Below, in pieces: positions 35,093 through 43,767 of a stretch of 64,000 nucleotides of DNA. Source of the DNA: Candidatus Tepidiaquacellales bacterium UBA2330 (GTDB taxonomy: Bacteria; Bacteroidota; Ignavibacteria; Tepidaquicellales; Tepidaquicellaceae). How positions within the stretch are numbered: position 1 is the first letter of the stretch; each line of letters begins with the position of its first letter. The notes beneath the pieces are model-generated. The model searched no databases and had not been told where the DNA came from. It was given only the letters and a program-made list of their open reading frames with translations. Where the stretch lies: contig DDUU01000003.1 in assembly GCA_002344965.1 (NCBI GenBank), positions 191,350-255,349 of the forward strand, in the 5' to 3' direction. The position numbers and the translations under genes were made by a program.

Positions 35093-36226
35093 TTGCCCGA
35101 AAAAATAGAAATAACCGAAGTCGGATCTGACGCAGAAAAAAATAAGTTCATAGAATTTCCCTATAAATTTTATAATGGGAATAAATACTGGGTTGAGCCG
35201 TTAAGATTTGACGTGAAGAATAATCTTGATGAAAAGAAAAATCCATTTTATAAACATGCAAAGATAAAACTGTGGCTTGCTTATAAAAACGGCGAACTTT
35301 GCGGACGCATTGCCGGAATTATCAATGACACTCACAATAAATTTTATAATGACAAAGTTGGATTCTTCGGATTTTTTGAATCGGTAAATGATATTAATGT
35401 TTCCAACGCTTTATTTGAAAAAGCAGCTGAGTTTGTAAAAGCAAACGGAATGGATACTCTCCGCGGTCCGGTAAATCCTTCCACCAATGACGAATGCGGT
35501 CTATTGACTGACAGTTTCGATTCACCGCCGGTAATGCTGATGCCTTACAATCCGGAATATTATCTCAAGCTGTATGATGCCTTCGGCCTTAAAAAAGCAA
35601 AGGATCTTTATGCATTGTGGATCAGTAAAGACGTTATAAAAAACGAGCCGATGATGAATAAGCTTGACAGAATCAGCGAGATGATAATTAAAAAAGAAAA
35701 TCTGACGATCAGAAATGTGAATCTTAAGGATTTTAAAAATGAAGTTCAGAAAGTAAGAGAAATTTATAATAACGCTTGGCAGGAAAACTGGGGCTTTGTG
35801 CCGATGTCAGAGGAAGAGTTCAACTTCATTGCAGATAATCTGAAGCTTGCAGTTGATCCAGATTATGTTGAGTTTGCGGAAATAGACGGAAATCCCGTTG
35901 GCTTCTCATTAGCTCTTCCGGATGTGAATCAGGCGATCAAAGGACTGAACGGAAAATTATTTCCTTTCGGTTTTATTAAATTTCTTCTGAATAAAAAAAA
36001 GATAGATCAGTTAAGGGTGATTATTATGGGAGTGAAAAAAGAATATCACAAAAAAGGAATCGATGCGGTCTTTTACAGAAATATTATAAAAGCTGGAAAC
36101 AGAAAAGGGATCAGAGGCGCTGAAATATCCTGGGTGCTGGAAGATAACCTTGCTATGAAACAAACTGCGGAAAAACTCGGCGCGCACGTTTATAAAACTT
36201 ACAGAATATTTGACAAAGCTTTATAA
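35093..36226 (+). CDS. GNAT-fold N-acetyltransferase-like protein (YghO-like)
   Basis: This 377-residue protein starts with TTG (PEKIEITEVGSDAEKNKFIE). Its N-terminal half includes the conserved WVEPLRFDVKNNLDEKKNPF and RIAGIINDTHNKFYNDKVGFFG segments. The GPVNPSTNDECGLL and GVKKEYHKKGIDAVFYRNII segments are typical of a family found in many bacteria and loosely annotated as N-acetyltransferase or YghO. The C-terminal half carries the acetyl-CoA-binding pattern (EYHKKGID) and the motif EISWVLEDNLAMKQTAEKLG. No substrate is known. It is convergent with, and overlaps by 6 bases, the arylamine N-acetyltransferase gene. Confidence 0.82.
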   Translation: MPEKIEITEVGSDAEKNKFIEFPYKFYNGNKYWVEPLRFDVKNNLDEKKNPFYKHAKIKLWLAYKNGELCGRIAGIINDTHNKFYNDKVGFFGFFESVNDINVSNALFEKAAEFVKANGMDTLRGPVNPSTNDECGLLTDSFDSPPVMLMPYNPEYYLKLYDAFGLKKAKDLYALWISKDVIKNEPMMNKLDRISEMIIKKENLTIRNVNLKDFKNEVQKVREIYNNAWQENWGFVPMSEEEFNFIADNLKLAVDPDYVEFAEIDGNPVGFSLALPDVNQAIKGLNGKLFPFGFIKFLLNKKKIDQLRVIIMGVKKEYHKKGIDAVFYRNIIKAGNRKGIRGAEISWVLEDNLAMKQTAEKLGAHVYKTYRIFDKAL

Positions 36227-36979
36227 TTTTATCTGAAAATATTCTGACAGATATCTGTCAAAATCTTTATCTCCGTTTATTTCAGTAATCTTTTTCTCAA
36301 AGGATTCAGTTAAAGTCAGTTTTGAACTGCTTAATGAAATTCTTCCTTTAGCAGTTGCTATAGAACATACCCTGTTTTTAGTAAAGTGAGAATTTTCCGA
36401 AGTCTGCTGATATTCATTCATTTCTTCAAAATCTTTCCAACGTCTTCCGGCTGCCGTAAATTTATATCCATCCCTGAATTCAATTCCGTCCGCAGAATTT
36501 TTTAGTATAAATTCATCATTATCCTCCTTTGTAATTTTAAAAAACCCCGCGTCATCTCTTTGAATTTTACCGGTTTCAAATAATAAAGGACTTATAAAAT
36601 TATCGCCAAAGCCAACATCTGCGAGATAATTCTTTTTTCCATTTTCAAATTCGACTATCAGCGCCATATGATCAAACTCCGGACCCCAGCCGCCTTTTCC
36701 GTCGCTGACACGGGCGGAGATCATTTTTACTTTAAAGCCGATTTCTTTTAAAAGTAAATAAAACATCCCGTTAAGCTCGTAACAGTATCCTCCTCTGTTT
36801 TGAATAAGGATTTTTTTAACAAGATGATCTTTGTCAAGTATTAATTTTTTATGTAAATGTATATCAAGATTTTCAAAAGGAATACTTAAAAGATGCAATC
36901 TGTGAATTTCAGTCAAGACTTCAGGTGACGGTGAAAGTTTACCGGAATAACTTATCCTTTTTAAATATTCTTTCAGCAT
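36221..36979 (-). CDS. nat: Arylamine N-acetyltransferase
   Basis: This enzyme transfers an acetyl group from acetyl-CoA to arylamines, hydrazines or natural amide precursors. The catalytic triad is visible: Cys66 in RGGYCYELNG, His104 in EFDHMALIVE, and Asp121 in LADVGFGD. The 252-residue length matches bacterial NATs (about 255-280). The N-terminal PFENLDIHLH motif supports the family. It is a single gene on the minus strand, overlapping the end of the plus-strand GNAT gene by 6 bases and divergent from the T9SS protein at 37089. Confidence 0.95.
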   Translation of the reverse strand: MLKEYLKRISYSGKLSPSPEVLTEIHRLHLLSIPFENLDIHLHKKLILDKDHLVKKILIQNRGGYCYELNGMFYLLLKEIGFKVKMISARVSDGKGGWGPEFDHMALIVEFENGKKNYLADVGFGDNFISPLLFETGKIQRDDAGFFKITKEDNDEFILKNSADGIEFRDGYKFTAAGRRWKDFEEMNEYQQTSENSHFTKNRVCSIATAKGRISLSSSKLTLTESFEKKITEINGDKDFDRYLSEYFQIKL

Positions 36980-37022
36980 TAAAATTATCTTTTATTCCGC
37001 AAATTTAAATTCCTAATCTAAA

Positions 37023-37053
37023 TTGCAATTACAAAAGAATTACCTTAATTTTG
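37023..37053 (+). promoter_or_regulatory. Candidate Bacteroidota-type promoter of the 723-residue T9SS gene
   Basis: TAATTTTG at 37046-37053 fits TAnnTTTG, with TTG at 37023-37025, 20 bases upstream. The start codon lies 36 bases after the box, giving a plausible leader. Confidence 0.45.
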
Positions 37054-37088
37054 TAAAACAATTTTTTAACTAAAATAAATACTAGAGA

Positions 37089-39260
37089 ATGAATCTTAGT
37101 AAAGTTTTATTTTCTGTTGTGTTAATGCTTGCATTAATAACTTCAGATAATTTACGGTCGCAGGGCTTTAACAGCATTACTACAGCAGACGGTATAAATG
37201 TTATCGCCGTCGGCACAGGGAATATCTCAGGTAATGTTTACCGTTCCTATAACGGCGGAACTACCTGGGCAGCTTATAGCATTCCGGGAGTTGTGCTGAA
37301 CAGCGTTACATCATTTAACAATGATGTGTGGATCGCAGGAAGTAACGGTATGATTTACAAAACTCTTAAAAATAATTCACCGATTAATCCGATTACTACG
37401 GATATTACCACTTCTATTAATTCTATTCATTTTATTAATGAGCTTACGGGATATTTCTGCGGAGACAACGGAGCGGTTTACAGGTCTGCTGACGGCGGTC
37501 TTACTTGGACTCCCATAAACACAGGAATCCCTTCCGTAAAATTAAATTCAATCCATTTTCTGGATGATCAAAAAGGCATTGTAGCAGGGGATAACGGAAC
37601 GGTTTTCGTAACAGCAAACGGCGGAAATATATGGACTCCTGAAAATACAGGTTCGGTTAACAATCTCCTGAAAGCAAAATTCTTTAATGACGGACTTGCA
37701 ATCACAGGATCAAACGGTACATTGCTTCTTAAACCAAATTCATCTTCATGGGAATCAGTAAATATGAGGATCAGAACTGATATAGTGGGACTGACCGGAA
37801 CAGGAATGAATAACATCAGAGTATGCGGCGGAGGCGGTTTTATCAGAAATAATTTGAACGGAAATTCAAGATTTTATAATTTCGAAATAAATCCAATGAT
37901 GGCTAATCTTGTGGATGTATTTTATTATGACGCTAATATCGGATACGCAGTAAGCAGTTTAAATAATGCAATCATCAAAACTACAAACGGCGGAGCGCAA
38001 TGGTCGCTGACAGCCGGAGCTACGAGGTCATTTCAGTGGTCAAACAGAATGTCAGCAAGCAGCGGAATAGGCAATAATCTTTGTCCGCATCCGACAGACA
38101 GAAATTCAATGTTTGTTGTTTACGGTTCGACAGTATATGTCAGCAGAAACAGAGGTGAAAACTGGACAAACATCGCTACAATTTCCGGCGGCGGAAGCGC
38201 GCATTCATTTTACGTAAGTCCTCTTGATACAAATGTTTGGGTATGCGCAATTACATCAAATCCTGACAGAGTAACACGCACAACAAATTACGGTCAGACA
38301 TGGACGACAGTAATTTCAAGAAATTTCAGCAACTACGGACAGCCGCTTGAAATGGATCAGAATAATCCTAATAATTATTATTTCGCACCGGACGGCGGCG
38401 GATTTTACAGATCCACTGATCACGGCGCATCATTCACTGAGATTAGCGGCAATTATCCTTTCAGAAGTCCGTGTGATATTATTGTAATGTGGGACAGCTC
38501 TGATGTAATATTCGTCGGAGACGGAGTTACCGGTTCGGGTCAGGCGCAGATTTTTAAATCTGTAAATAACGGAGTGAACTGGACGCTTGTCAGAACTGTA
38601 TCATCAAGCGAGACACCGTCTTTGTGCAATACAGTATTTGACCAGAGCGTAATATATGCAACAGAATGGTCGGGATCCAATATTTACAAATCTACAAATT
38701 ACGGAGATACATGGACAGTAAGCCACAATACCGGATTCAGCGGATGGGCTTCGGGATTCTGCTCTGAGGATCCGACAGTTATACTTACAGGAAATTACGG
38801 ATCAAGGTCTTCGTTATCTTCGGATTTCGGAAACACCTGGACTGAAGTCGGCGGAATGAGCGGTTCAGGAGCCGGCATGTGGGTGGAAGACAGAAGCTGG
38901 CTGCTTTCGATGCAGACAGGATCAATGTGGAAACTCAGAATTAATTACACCATGCTTACATCAGTCAGCGAGAATGTAATTTCCTCAATAGTTCCCGATA
39001 AGTTTTCACTTGAACAGAATTATCCGAATCCCTTTAACCCAACGACAACAATAGAATTTGCATTACCTGTATCCGGAAATGTAACTTTAAAAATATACAA
39101 TCAGCTTGGTAAAGAAGTAGAGACACTCACGGACGGTTTCAGAAACGCCGGAACACATGAGGTCAGCTTTAATGCATCCAACCTTGCTTCCGGAGTTTAT
39201 TTCTATAAACTTCAGACAAACGGCGTAACGGATACAAAGAAAATGCTTCTTGTAAAATAA
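37089..39260 (+). CDS. Secreted BNR/YCF48-like propeller protein with T9SS type A sorting domain
   Basis: The 723-residue protein has a signal peptide (KVLFSVVLMLALITSDNLRS) and a long region of repeats with the pattern RSADGGLTWTPINTG, VTANGGNIWTPENTG and KTTNGGAQWSLTAG. These are Asp-box/YCF48-type beta-propeller blades. The last about 83 residues form a T9SS C-terminal domain (LEQNYPNPFNPTTT ... KKMLLVK). It should be exported by the type IX system and anchored or released at the cell surface. Such proteins are common in Ignavibacteria and their ligands are unknown. A terminator follows. Confidence 0.93.
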   Translation: MNLSKVLFSVVLMLALITSDNLRSQGFNSITTADGINVIAVGTGNISGNVYRSYNGGTTWAAYSIPGVVLNSVTSFNNDVWIAGSNGMIYKTLKNNSPINPITTDITTSINSIHFINELTGYFCGDNGAVYRSADGGLTWTPINTGIPSVKLNSIHFLDDQKGIVAGDNGTVFVTANGGNIWTPENTGSVNNLLKAKFFNDGLAITGSNGTLLLKPNSSSWESVNMRIRTDIVGLTGTGMNNIRVCGGGGFIRNNLNGNSRFYNFEINPMMANLVDVFYYDANIGYAVSSLNNAIIKTTNGGAQWSLTAGATRSFQWSNRMSASSGIGNNLCPHPTDRNSMFVVYGSTVYVSRNRGENWTNIATISGGGSAHSFYVSPLDTNVWVCAITSNPDRVTRTTNYGQTWTTVISRNFSNYGQPLEMDQNNPNNYYFAPDGGGFYRSTDHGASFTEISGNYPFRSPCDIIVMWDSSDVIFVGDGVTGSGQAQIFKSVNNGVNWTLVRTVSSSETPSLCNTVFDQSVIYATEWSGSNIYKSTNYGDTWTVSHNTGFSGWASGFCSEDPTVILTGNYGSRSSLSSDFGNTWTEVGGMSGSGAGMWVEDRSWLLSMQTGSMWKLRINYTMLTSVSENVISSIVPDKFSLEQNYPNPFNPTTTIEFALPVSGNVTLKIYNQLGKEVETLTDGFRNAGTHEVSFNASNLASGVYFYKLQTNGVTDTKKMLLVK

Positions 39261-39289
39261 GGTTTTAGTTTTAAATCTTATAAAATTCA

Positions 39290-39325
39290 ATCCCCGCGGA
39301 GAAAATATACTGCGGGGATTTTTTT
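39290..39325 (+). terminator. Rho-independent terminator of the propeller protein gene
   Basis: An 8-base stem (ATCCCCGC / GCGGGGAT) with a 14-base loop is followed by six T residues. It ends the host-like region before the island. Confidence 0.88.
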
Positions 39326-39705
39326 ATATTCTGAGACAGGACTATTTAAAATGATCAAAAAAATTTACCGGCTGTCATAAATATAAATTGAAATTACAGA
39401 TGTAATAAATTATTTTATAAAATACTGACGGGACGGAAACATATGAAAGCGAAACTATACTTACACACGGAAAAGATTAATATAAATTTCGGAAAACATC
39501 AGCTGACACATTTAATTTTTTTAAAAGAATGTGAGTCAGTTGACGGAGTTTTGGAAAAAAGCACCCGGAAATATAAAATGATTTTTAAAATATACGAAAT
39601 TAAAACTTGCGTAAAGCAGCAGAAATAAAGACGGATATACGCAATGAAGATGGGTTTTTATTGCGTATATTTAATTGTTAGCAGCAATTTTAAAAACCGA
39701 CAGCA
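39326..39705. other. Gene-poor junction between host region and accessory island
   Basis: About 380 bases with one weak 61-codon frame (39443-39628) that I do not accept as a gene. A perfect 11-base inverted repeat (ATATACGCAAT at 39635-39645 and ATTGCGTATAT at 39660-39670) is followed by TTGTTAGCAGCAA, which resembles the outer ends of the palindromic spacers inside the island. Composition changes here from host-like to island-like. Confidence 0.5.
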
Positions 39706-40359
39706 ATGGCACATATAGCACCGACACATAACTAGACTTCTTTTCACTGTCCGACTTGTGGAGTTCTTTCTGAACAGACATGGTCAAGACATGTTGTAGC
39801 GAGTTACAGAGGACGAAAACCAAACGGTCAAGAAGAACCAGAAAGTTATCAATTGGCTGGTTTTTCTTCGGCAAAATGTAAACACTGTGAAGCAATTTCA
39901 ATATGGAAAGACGGCATAATGGTTTTCCCTTCAACTGGTTCGGTTGACCATGCAAACCCGGACTTGCCAGACGACATACAAGCACTTTACAACGAAGCAC
40001 GAGATATTGTAAACCGTTCTCCAAGAGGTGCAGCAGCATTACTCCGACTTGGTTTGCAAAATCTTTGCGGACACTTGGGAGAGAAGGGTAAAAACATAAA
40101 TGACGACATTAAAAGTTTAGTAAAAAAGGGGTTGCCAATACCCGTTCAACAGGCATTAGACATAATTCGGGTGACAGGCAACCATGCCGTGCATCCCGGG
40201 ACAATAAATTTTGAAGACCAAGCTGAAAACGCATACGCTTTATTTGGGTTGACTAATTTTATTTGTAATCACTTTATCACAAGTCCTAAGCAGGTTTCAG
40301 CATTTTACAACAAGCTCCCCGACAAAGACAAACAGAACATCGCAAAACGTGACAGTTAA
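39706..40359 (+). pseudogene. DUF4145 domain protein with in-frame TAG after codon 9
   Basis: Reading from ATG 39706 gives MAHIAPTHN, then TAG at 39733-39735, then in the same frame TSFHCPTCGVLSEQTWSRHV. The part after the stop is the usual DUF4145 start with a zinc-ribbon pair (CPTCG and CKHC) and continues to the DUF4145 core (YNEARDIVNRSPRGAAALLR, GNHAVHPG). The first canonical start after the stop is TTG at 39853, which would remove the first zinc-ribbon half. DUF4145 proteins are often found beside type I restriction-modification loci, as here. This is probably a nonsense mutation; a sequencing error or re-initiation are alternatives. Confidence 0.7.
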
Positions 40360-40592
40360 ACTTTTGACCATGACTGATAAATTTTTTCAATTGCTACATC
40401 TGACTTTTCACGACACAGTTTTGCAAACGCAATCAGCTGTTCAACGGTGTAGTTACCTTGACTATCATGGACAGCCAACAACTCACCATTTTTTGTATAA
40501 ACTTCAAGGATGGAACGGACAGGACTGGTTTCGTCACGACCGTTTCCCCTTCTTGACAAATCTGTTACGATTAATTCTTTTACTTTTATCAT
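40356..40592 (-). CDS. Small conserved-looking protein of unknown function
   Basis: The 78-residue product (MIKVKELIVTDLSRRGNG ...) has balanced charge and a plausible fold: an N-terminal strand pair (ILEVYTKNGELLAVHD) and a C-terminal amphipathic helix (TVEQLIAFAKLCREKSDVAI). I have seen similar small proteins with an ITDLSRRG-type start in island settings, but I cannot name a family. Its stop overlaps the end of the DUF4145 gene by 4 bases in convergent orientation. A longer plus-strand frame (40349-40777) covers the same DNA but has poor protein-like composition and was rejected. Confidence 0.6.
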   Translation of the reverse strand: MIKVKELIVTDLSRRGNGRDETSPVRSILEVYTKNGELLAVHDSQGNYTVEQLIAFAKLCREKSDVAIEKIYQSWSKV

Positions 40593-40631
40593 ATATTTTG
40601 ACTTTTAATTTTAACTCGGACGACAGAAAAA

Positions 40632-40774
40632 CTGCTGGTAACATGGGGTTTGCAATAGCGGGCGGACATTGGTTAAATGAAGTTTTGTGCTTCTATCAGC
40701 CTTTTGTGCTTGCCGAGAGTTTAGTGCTTCTAAATGCCCGCCGTCGCAAACCCCCGAACCGTTACCAGCAAGCG
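40632..40774. repeat. Imperfect palindromic spacer element B
   Basis: The left arm (GCTGGTAACATGGGGTTTGC) is nearly complementary to the right arm (GCAAACCCCCGAACCGTTACCAGC), with further pairing of GCGGGCG to CGCCGTCG-type sequence inside. The centre holds TGTGCTTCTATCAG and TTAGTGCTTCTAAATGCCCGC. At about 143 bases it is the clearest of a group of related spacers between island genes. Confidence 0.75.
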
Positions 40775-41088
40775 TAAAACGACACAACACAGTAGACAAA
40801 GACGAACTTAAACGACAAAAAAGTAAACCATTTTGACAGGTGAACACAGACATAGAAACGATACAACAATTAGACAGCGAGTAAGTCGACACTCATTGCC
40901 TACCCTTCTGTGTTTTAATTTTTTTTCCACCGCACAAAATATTTTGTTTTGCCACCGCACAAATGTCACATTTGGTTTTGCCCCTACCCACAAGCCGACA
41001 CATGCAAAACCAAAAGAGCCAATTTTGCCCACGCCCCGACAGAAATTACGTTATTCACGAACTAATAAATTTTGACAATAATAAATAG
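40775..41088. other. Non-coding leader upstream of hsdM
   Basis: About 310 bases with no gene. It contains a perfect inverted repeat (TTTGGTTTTGC at 40971-40981 and GCAAAACCAAA at 41004-41014), a palindrome ACAAAATATTTTGT, CAAATG-TCA-CATTTG, and the twice-repeated CCACCGCACAAA. These could be regulator sites for the restriction-modification operon or the remains of a degraded spacer element. Confidence 0.5.
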
Positions 41089-43767
41089 ATGGCTAGTAAA
41101 ATCTCATTATCTCGTTTAGAAACTTTCCTTTTTGATGCGTGTGACATCCTGAGAGGTAATATGGACGCATCTGAATACAAGGAATACATTATTTCCATGT
41201 TGTTTCTGAAACGGGTAAACGACCAGTTTGAAGTGCACCGTGACAGAAGAAAGAAAACCCTGACTGATGTTCGTGGTGTGAGTGACCCGGAAATTCTTTA
41301 CGGAGAACTGGAAAGACAAAACGCACCGGAATACGACTTTTTTGTTCCCCTAGCAGCAAGGTGGAAAAAACTTGACGGTGACCCTGAAACCTATATTGAC
41401 AGCGAAGGCAATGAACAGTGTTACAATTTCATCAAAGATTTGACTGAAGAAATTGGCGACCATCTCAACAAGGCTTTAGCTGCCTTGCAGGAAGCCAACT
41501 TGGACAAACTGGACGGTGTATTCAATCAGGACAACATCAACTTCAACAAGACTTTTGGTAAGAACAATAAGCAAATCAGTGATGAAGATTTGAGAAAACT
41601 CATTCAGCATTTCAACAGAATGAATTTGCGGGATGACAATTTGGAGTTTCCCGACTTGATGGGGGCTGCTTATGAATATCTCATCAAACATTTTGCCGAC
41701 AGTGCCGGAAAGAAAGCCGGAGAATTCTACACGCCCAATGAGATTGTAAAACTACTGGTAAATATTTTAGAGCCGGGTGAAAATGCTGAAATCTATGACC
41801 CGACTGTGGGAAGTGGCGGTATGCTGATTGAATGCAAAAATTATGTAGAAAGCCGTTACGGTTCGGCACGAAACATCACGTTATACGGACAGGAAAAAAG
41901 CGGAACAGTTTGGGGCTTATGTAAAATGAATATGCTGTTCCACAATATTTACGACAGCAAAATTCTGAATGGCGATACTTTGCTCAATCCTTTACATCAG
42001 GAACATGGCGAACTGAAAACCTTTGACATTGTGATTGCCAATCCGCCTTTTTCGCAGGATTACAGCACCACCAACATGAAGTTTAAAGAACGCTTTAGTT
42101 TTTGGATGCCCAATAAAGACAAAGCCGATTTCATGTTTGTGCAGCACATGGTGGCTTCGCTGAACAATGCCGGACGTATGGCGGTGGTAATGCCACACGG
42201 AGTGTTGTATCGGGGTGGCGAGGAAAAGAAATTCCGTGAGTGGCTCGTTGGTCGTGGCTATCTGGAAGCGGTGATTGGAATGCCTTCCGCCCTGTTTTAT
42301 GGAACCGGTATTGGGGCTTGTGTTTTGGTGATTAACAAAGCCGGAGCACACGAAAGAGATCATGTGCTTTTTATCAATGCCGACCGTGAATACAAAGAGG
42401 GCAAAAATCAAAACAAACTTCGCCCTGAAGATTTGGAGAAAATTGCCTACACCTACCGACACAAAAAGGAAACACCCAAATACAGCAAGTTAGTAGCAAA
42501 AAGCAAAGCCATTGCTCCTTCTCCTTTGGAGAGGGCGGGGGGTGAGGCCAATCTGGAAAATGAAGATTTCAATTTCAACATACGCAGGTTTGTGGACAAT
42601 GCACCACCGCCCGAACCACAGGATGTGCATGCCCATTTACAGGGCGGAATTCCTGAAAGTGAAGTAAAAGCATTAACAGATTATTTCAACTGCTATGCAG
42701 GATTGGAAGCCAAACTGTTTGAGCCGGCTCCCTCTCTGAAGGAGAGGGCGGGGGGTGAGGCTTATTTAAAATTTACAGAAGCCCTTACTCACAAAGAGGA
42801 CATTAAGGAACTGTTTGATGAAAGCTCTGAAATAAAAACTGCTTTTGCCCAATACACCCAAGCCATTGCAGAGTGGTGGCAGCAGCAAATTCCGGCTATC
42901 GAGCAATTACCCGAAGGACAAGCCAATGTGTTTGACCTTTACCATGATTTTTCAAGAACGCTGACCGAGAAGCTGAATGCACTCCCCATTTTAGATGACT
43001 TTAAAAGCCGCGGCTCTTTTGCTGCTTATTGGAACAGCATTACCAACGACATAAAAAGTGTGATTGCCAGCGGATGGAATGCCGAACTGATACCGGATGA
43101 TGAAATTTTACAAAGCCAATTTCCCGAAGTGCTGAAAGAACTGAAAGACAATGAGGCAAGGCGTGACGAACTGCAAGCCAAATTTGATGAAGTAAACGAA
43201 CTGGAAGATGATGTTTGGAACGAAGAAGACTACGAAGTATGGCGAAGCAAAGAACTGAAAGAACACAAAGACAGCATCAAAGAACTGAAAGGCGAACGCA
43301 AAGAAGCCGATAAAGAATATAAGTTACTGCTGAAACGCATTAAAGCGGGAGCTTTAGATAGTGAACAGTTAAAAGTAGAAAGTGAAAAGTTGAAAGCAGA
43401 AATAACGAGACTGGATGAACAAATTGATACAGAAGAAAACCGCATAGCCAAGCACAGCGAACTGGAAGAAGAACTGAAAGTGTGCAAGCGAAAGATTAAA
43501 GAAATAAAGGACCGCAAACAGGCATTGGTGGACCAGGCACGCTTGCTCATTACTCCCGAAGAAGCCAAAGACCTGATAATGCAACGCTGGCTTCGAACCT
43601 TACAACAAACCGTAAACGATTATTTGCAAGCCCACCAACGCCAATTGTTGCAAGCAGTGGAGAATGTTTGGGAAAAATATACTATTCCACTTCATAGTGT
43701 TCTGAAGGAAAGAGAAAAAGAAACCGAGTTATTGAATCAATTTTTAGTTGAATTAGGATATGAGTAA
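41089..43767 (+). CDS. hsdM: Type I restriction-modification system methyltransferase subunit HsdM
   Basis: HsdM methylates adenine at the site chosen by HsdS and is needed for restriction too. The N-terminal helical domain (ISLSRLETFLFDACDILRG), SAM motif I (DPTVGSGGMLIE) and catalytic motif IV (VIANPPFSQDY) are intact. The protein is long (892 residues; many HsdM proteins are 500-850) because of a Lys/Glu-rich coiled coil in the last third (about 680-850). Two in-frame insertions encoding similar peptides (SPLERAGGEA and SLKERAGGEA) arise from a GC-rich palindromic repeat. Its 3' end overlaps hsdS by 8 bases. Confidence 0.95.
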   Translation: MASKISLSRLETFLFDACDILRGNMDASEYKEYIISMLFLKRVNDQFEVHRDRRKKTLTDVRGVSDPEILYGELERQNAPEYDFFVPLAARWKKLDGDPETYIDSEGNEQCYNFIKDLTEEIGDHLNKALAALQEANLDKLDGVFNQDNINFNKTFGKNNKQISDEDLRKLIQHFNRMNLRDDNLEFPDLMGAAYEYLIKHFADSAGKKAGEFYTPNEIVKLLVNILEPGENAEIYDPTVGSGGMLIECKNYVESRYGSARNITLYGQEKSGTVWGLCKMNMLFHNIYDSKILNGDTLLNPLHQEHGELKTFDIVIANPPFSQDYSTTNMKFKERFSFWMPNKDKADFMFVQHMVASLNNAGRMAVVMPHGVLYRGGEEKKFREWLVGRGYLEAVIGMPSALFYGTGIGACVLVINKAGAHERDHVLFINADREYKEGKNQNKLRPEDLEKIAYTYRHKKETPKYSKLVAKSKAIAPSPLERAGGEANLENEDFNFNIRRFVDNAPPPEPQDVHAHLQGGIPESEVKALTDYFNCYAGLEAKLFEPAPSLKERAGGEAYLKFTEALTHKEDIKELFDESSEIKTAFAQYTQAIAEWWQQQIPAIEQLPEGQANVFDLYHDFSRTLTEKLNALPILDDFKSRGSFAAYWNSITNDIKSVIASGWNAELIPDDEILQSQFPEVLKELKDNEARRDELQAKFDEVNELEDDVWNEEDYEVWRSKELKEHKDSIKELKGERKEADKEYKLLLKRIKAGALDSEQLKVESEKLKAEITRLDEQIDTEENRIAKHSELEEELKVCKRKIKEIKDRKQALVDQARLLITPEEAKDLIMQRWLRTLQQTVNDYLQAHQRQLLQAVENVWEKYTIPLHSVLKEREKETELLNQFLVELGYE
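42514..42549 (+). repeat. GC-rich palindromic repeat inserted in frame in hsdM, copy 1
   Basis: GCTCCTTCTCCTTTGGAGAG followed by GGCGGGGGGTGAGGCC. The first half contains the inverted repeat CTCC-TTT-GGAG. It is very GC-rich compared with its surroundings and matches a repeat type I know to be dispersed in many Bacteroidota genomes. It keeps the reading frame of hsdM. Confidence 0.8.
42726..42762 (+). repeat. GC-rich palindromic repeat inserted in frame in hsdM, copy 2
   Basis: GGCTCCCTCTCTGAAGGAGA followed by GGGCGGGGGGTGAGGCT. Nearly the same as copy 1, about 212 bases further on, in the same orientation and reading frame. It encodes the related peptide SLKERAGGEA. Confidence 0.8.

Noticed and set aside
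39443..39628. 61-codon plus-strand frame
   Set aside because: No recognisable domain, no good initiation context and no neighbour support.
40349..40777. Plus-strand 142-codon frame
   Set aside because: It overlaps spacer B and the more protein-like minus-strand 78-residue gene, and its composition (many His, Leu, Arg, aromatic residues) looks like a shadow.
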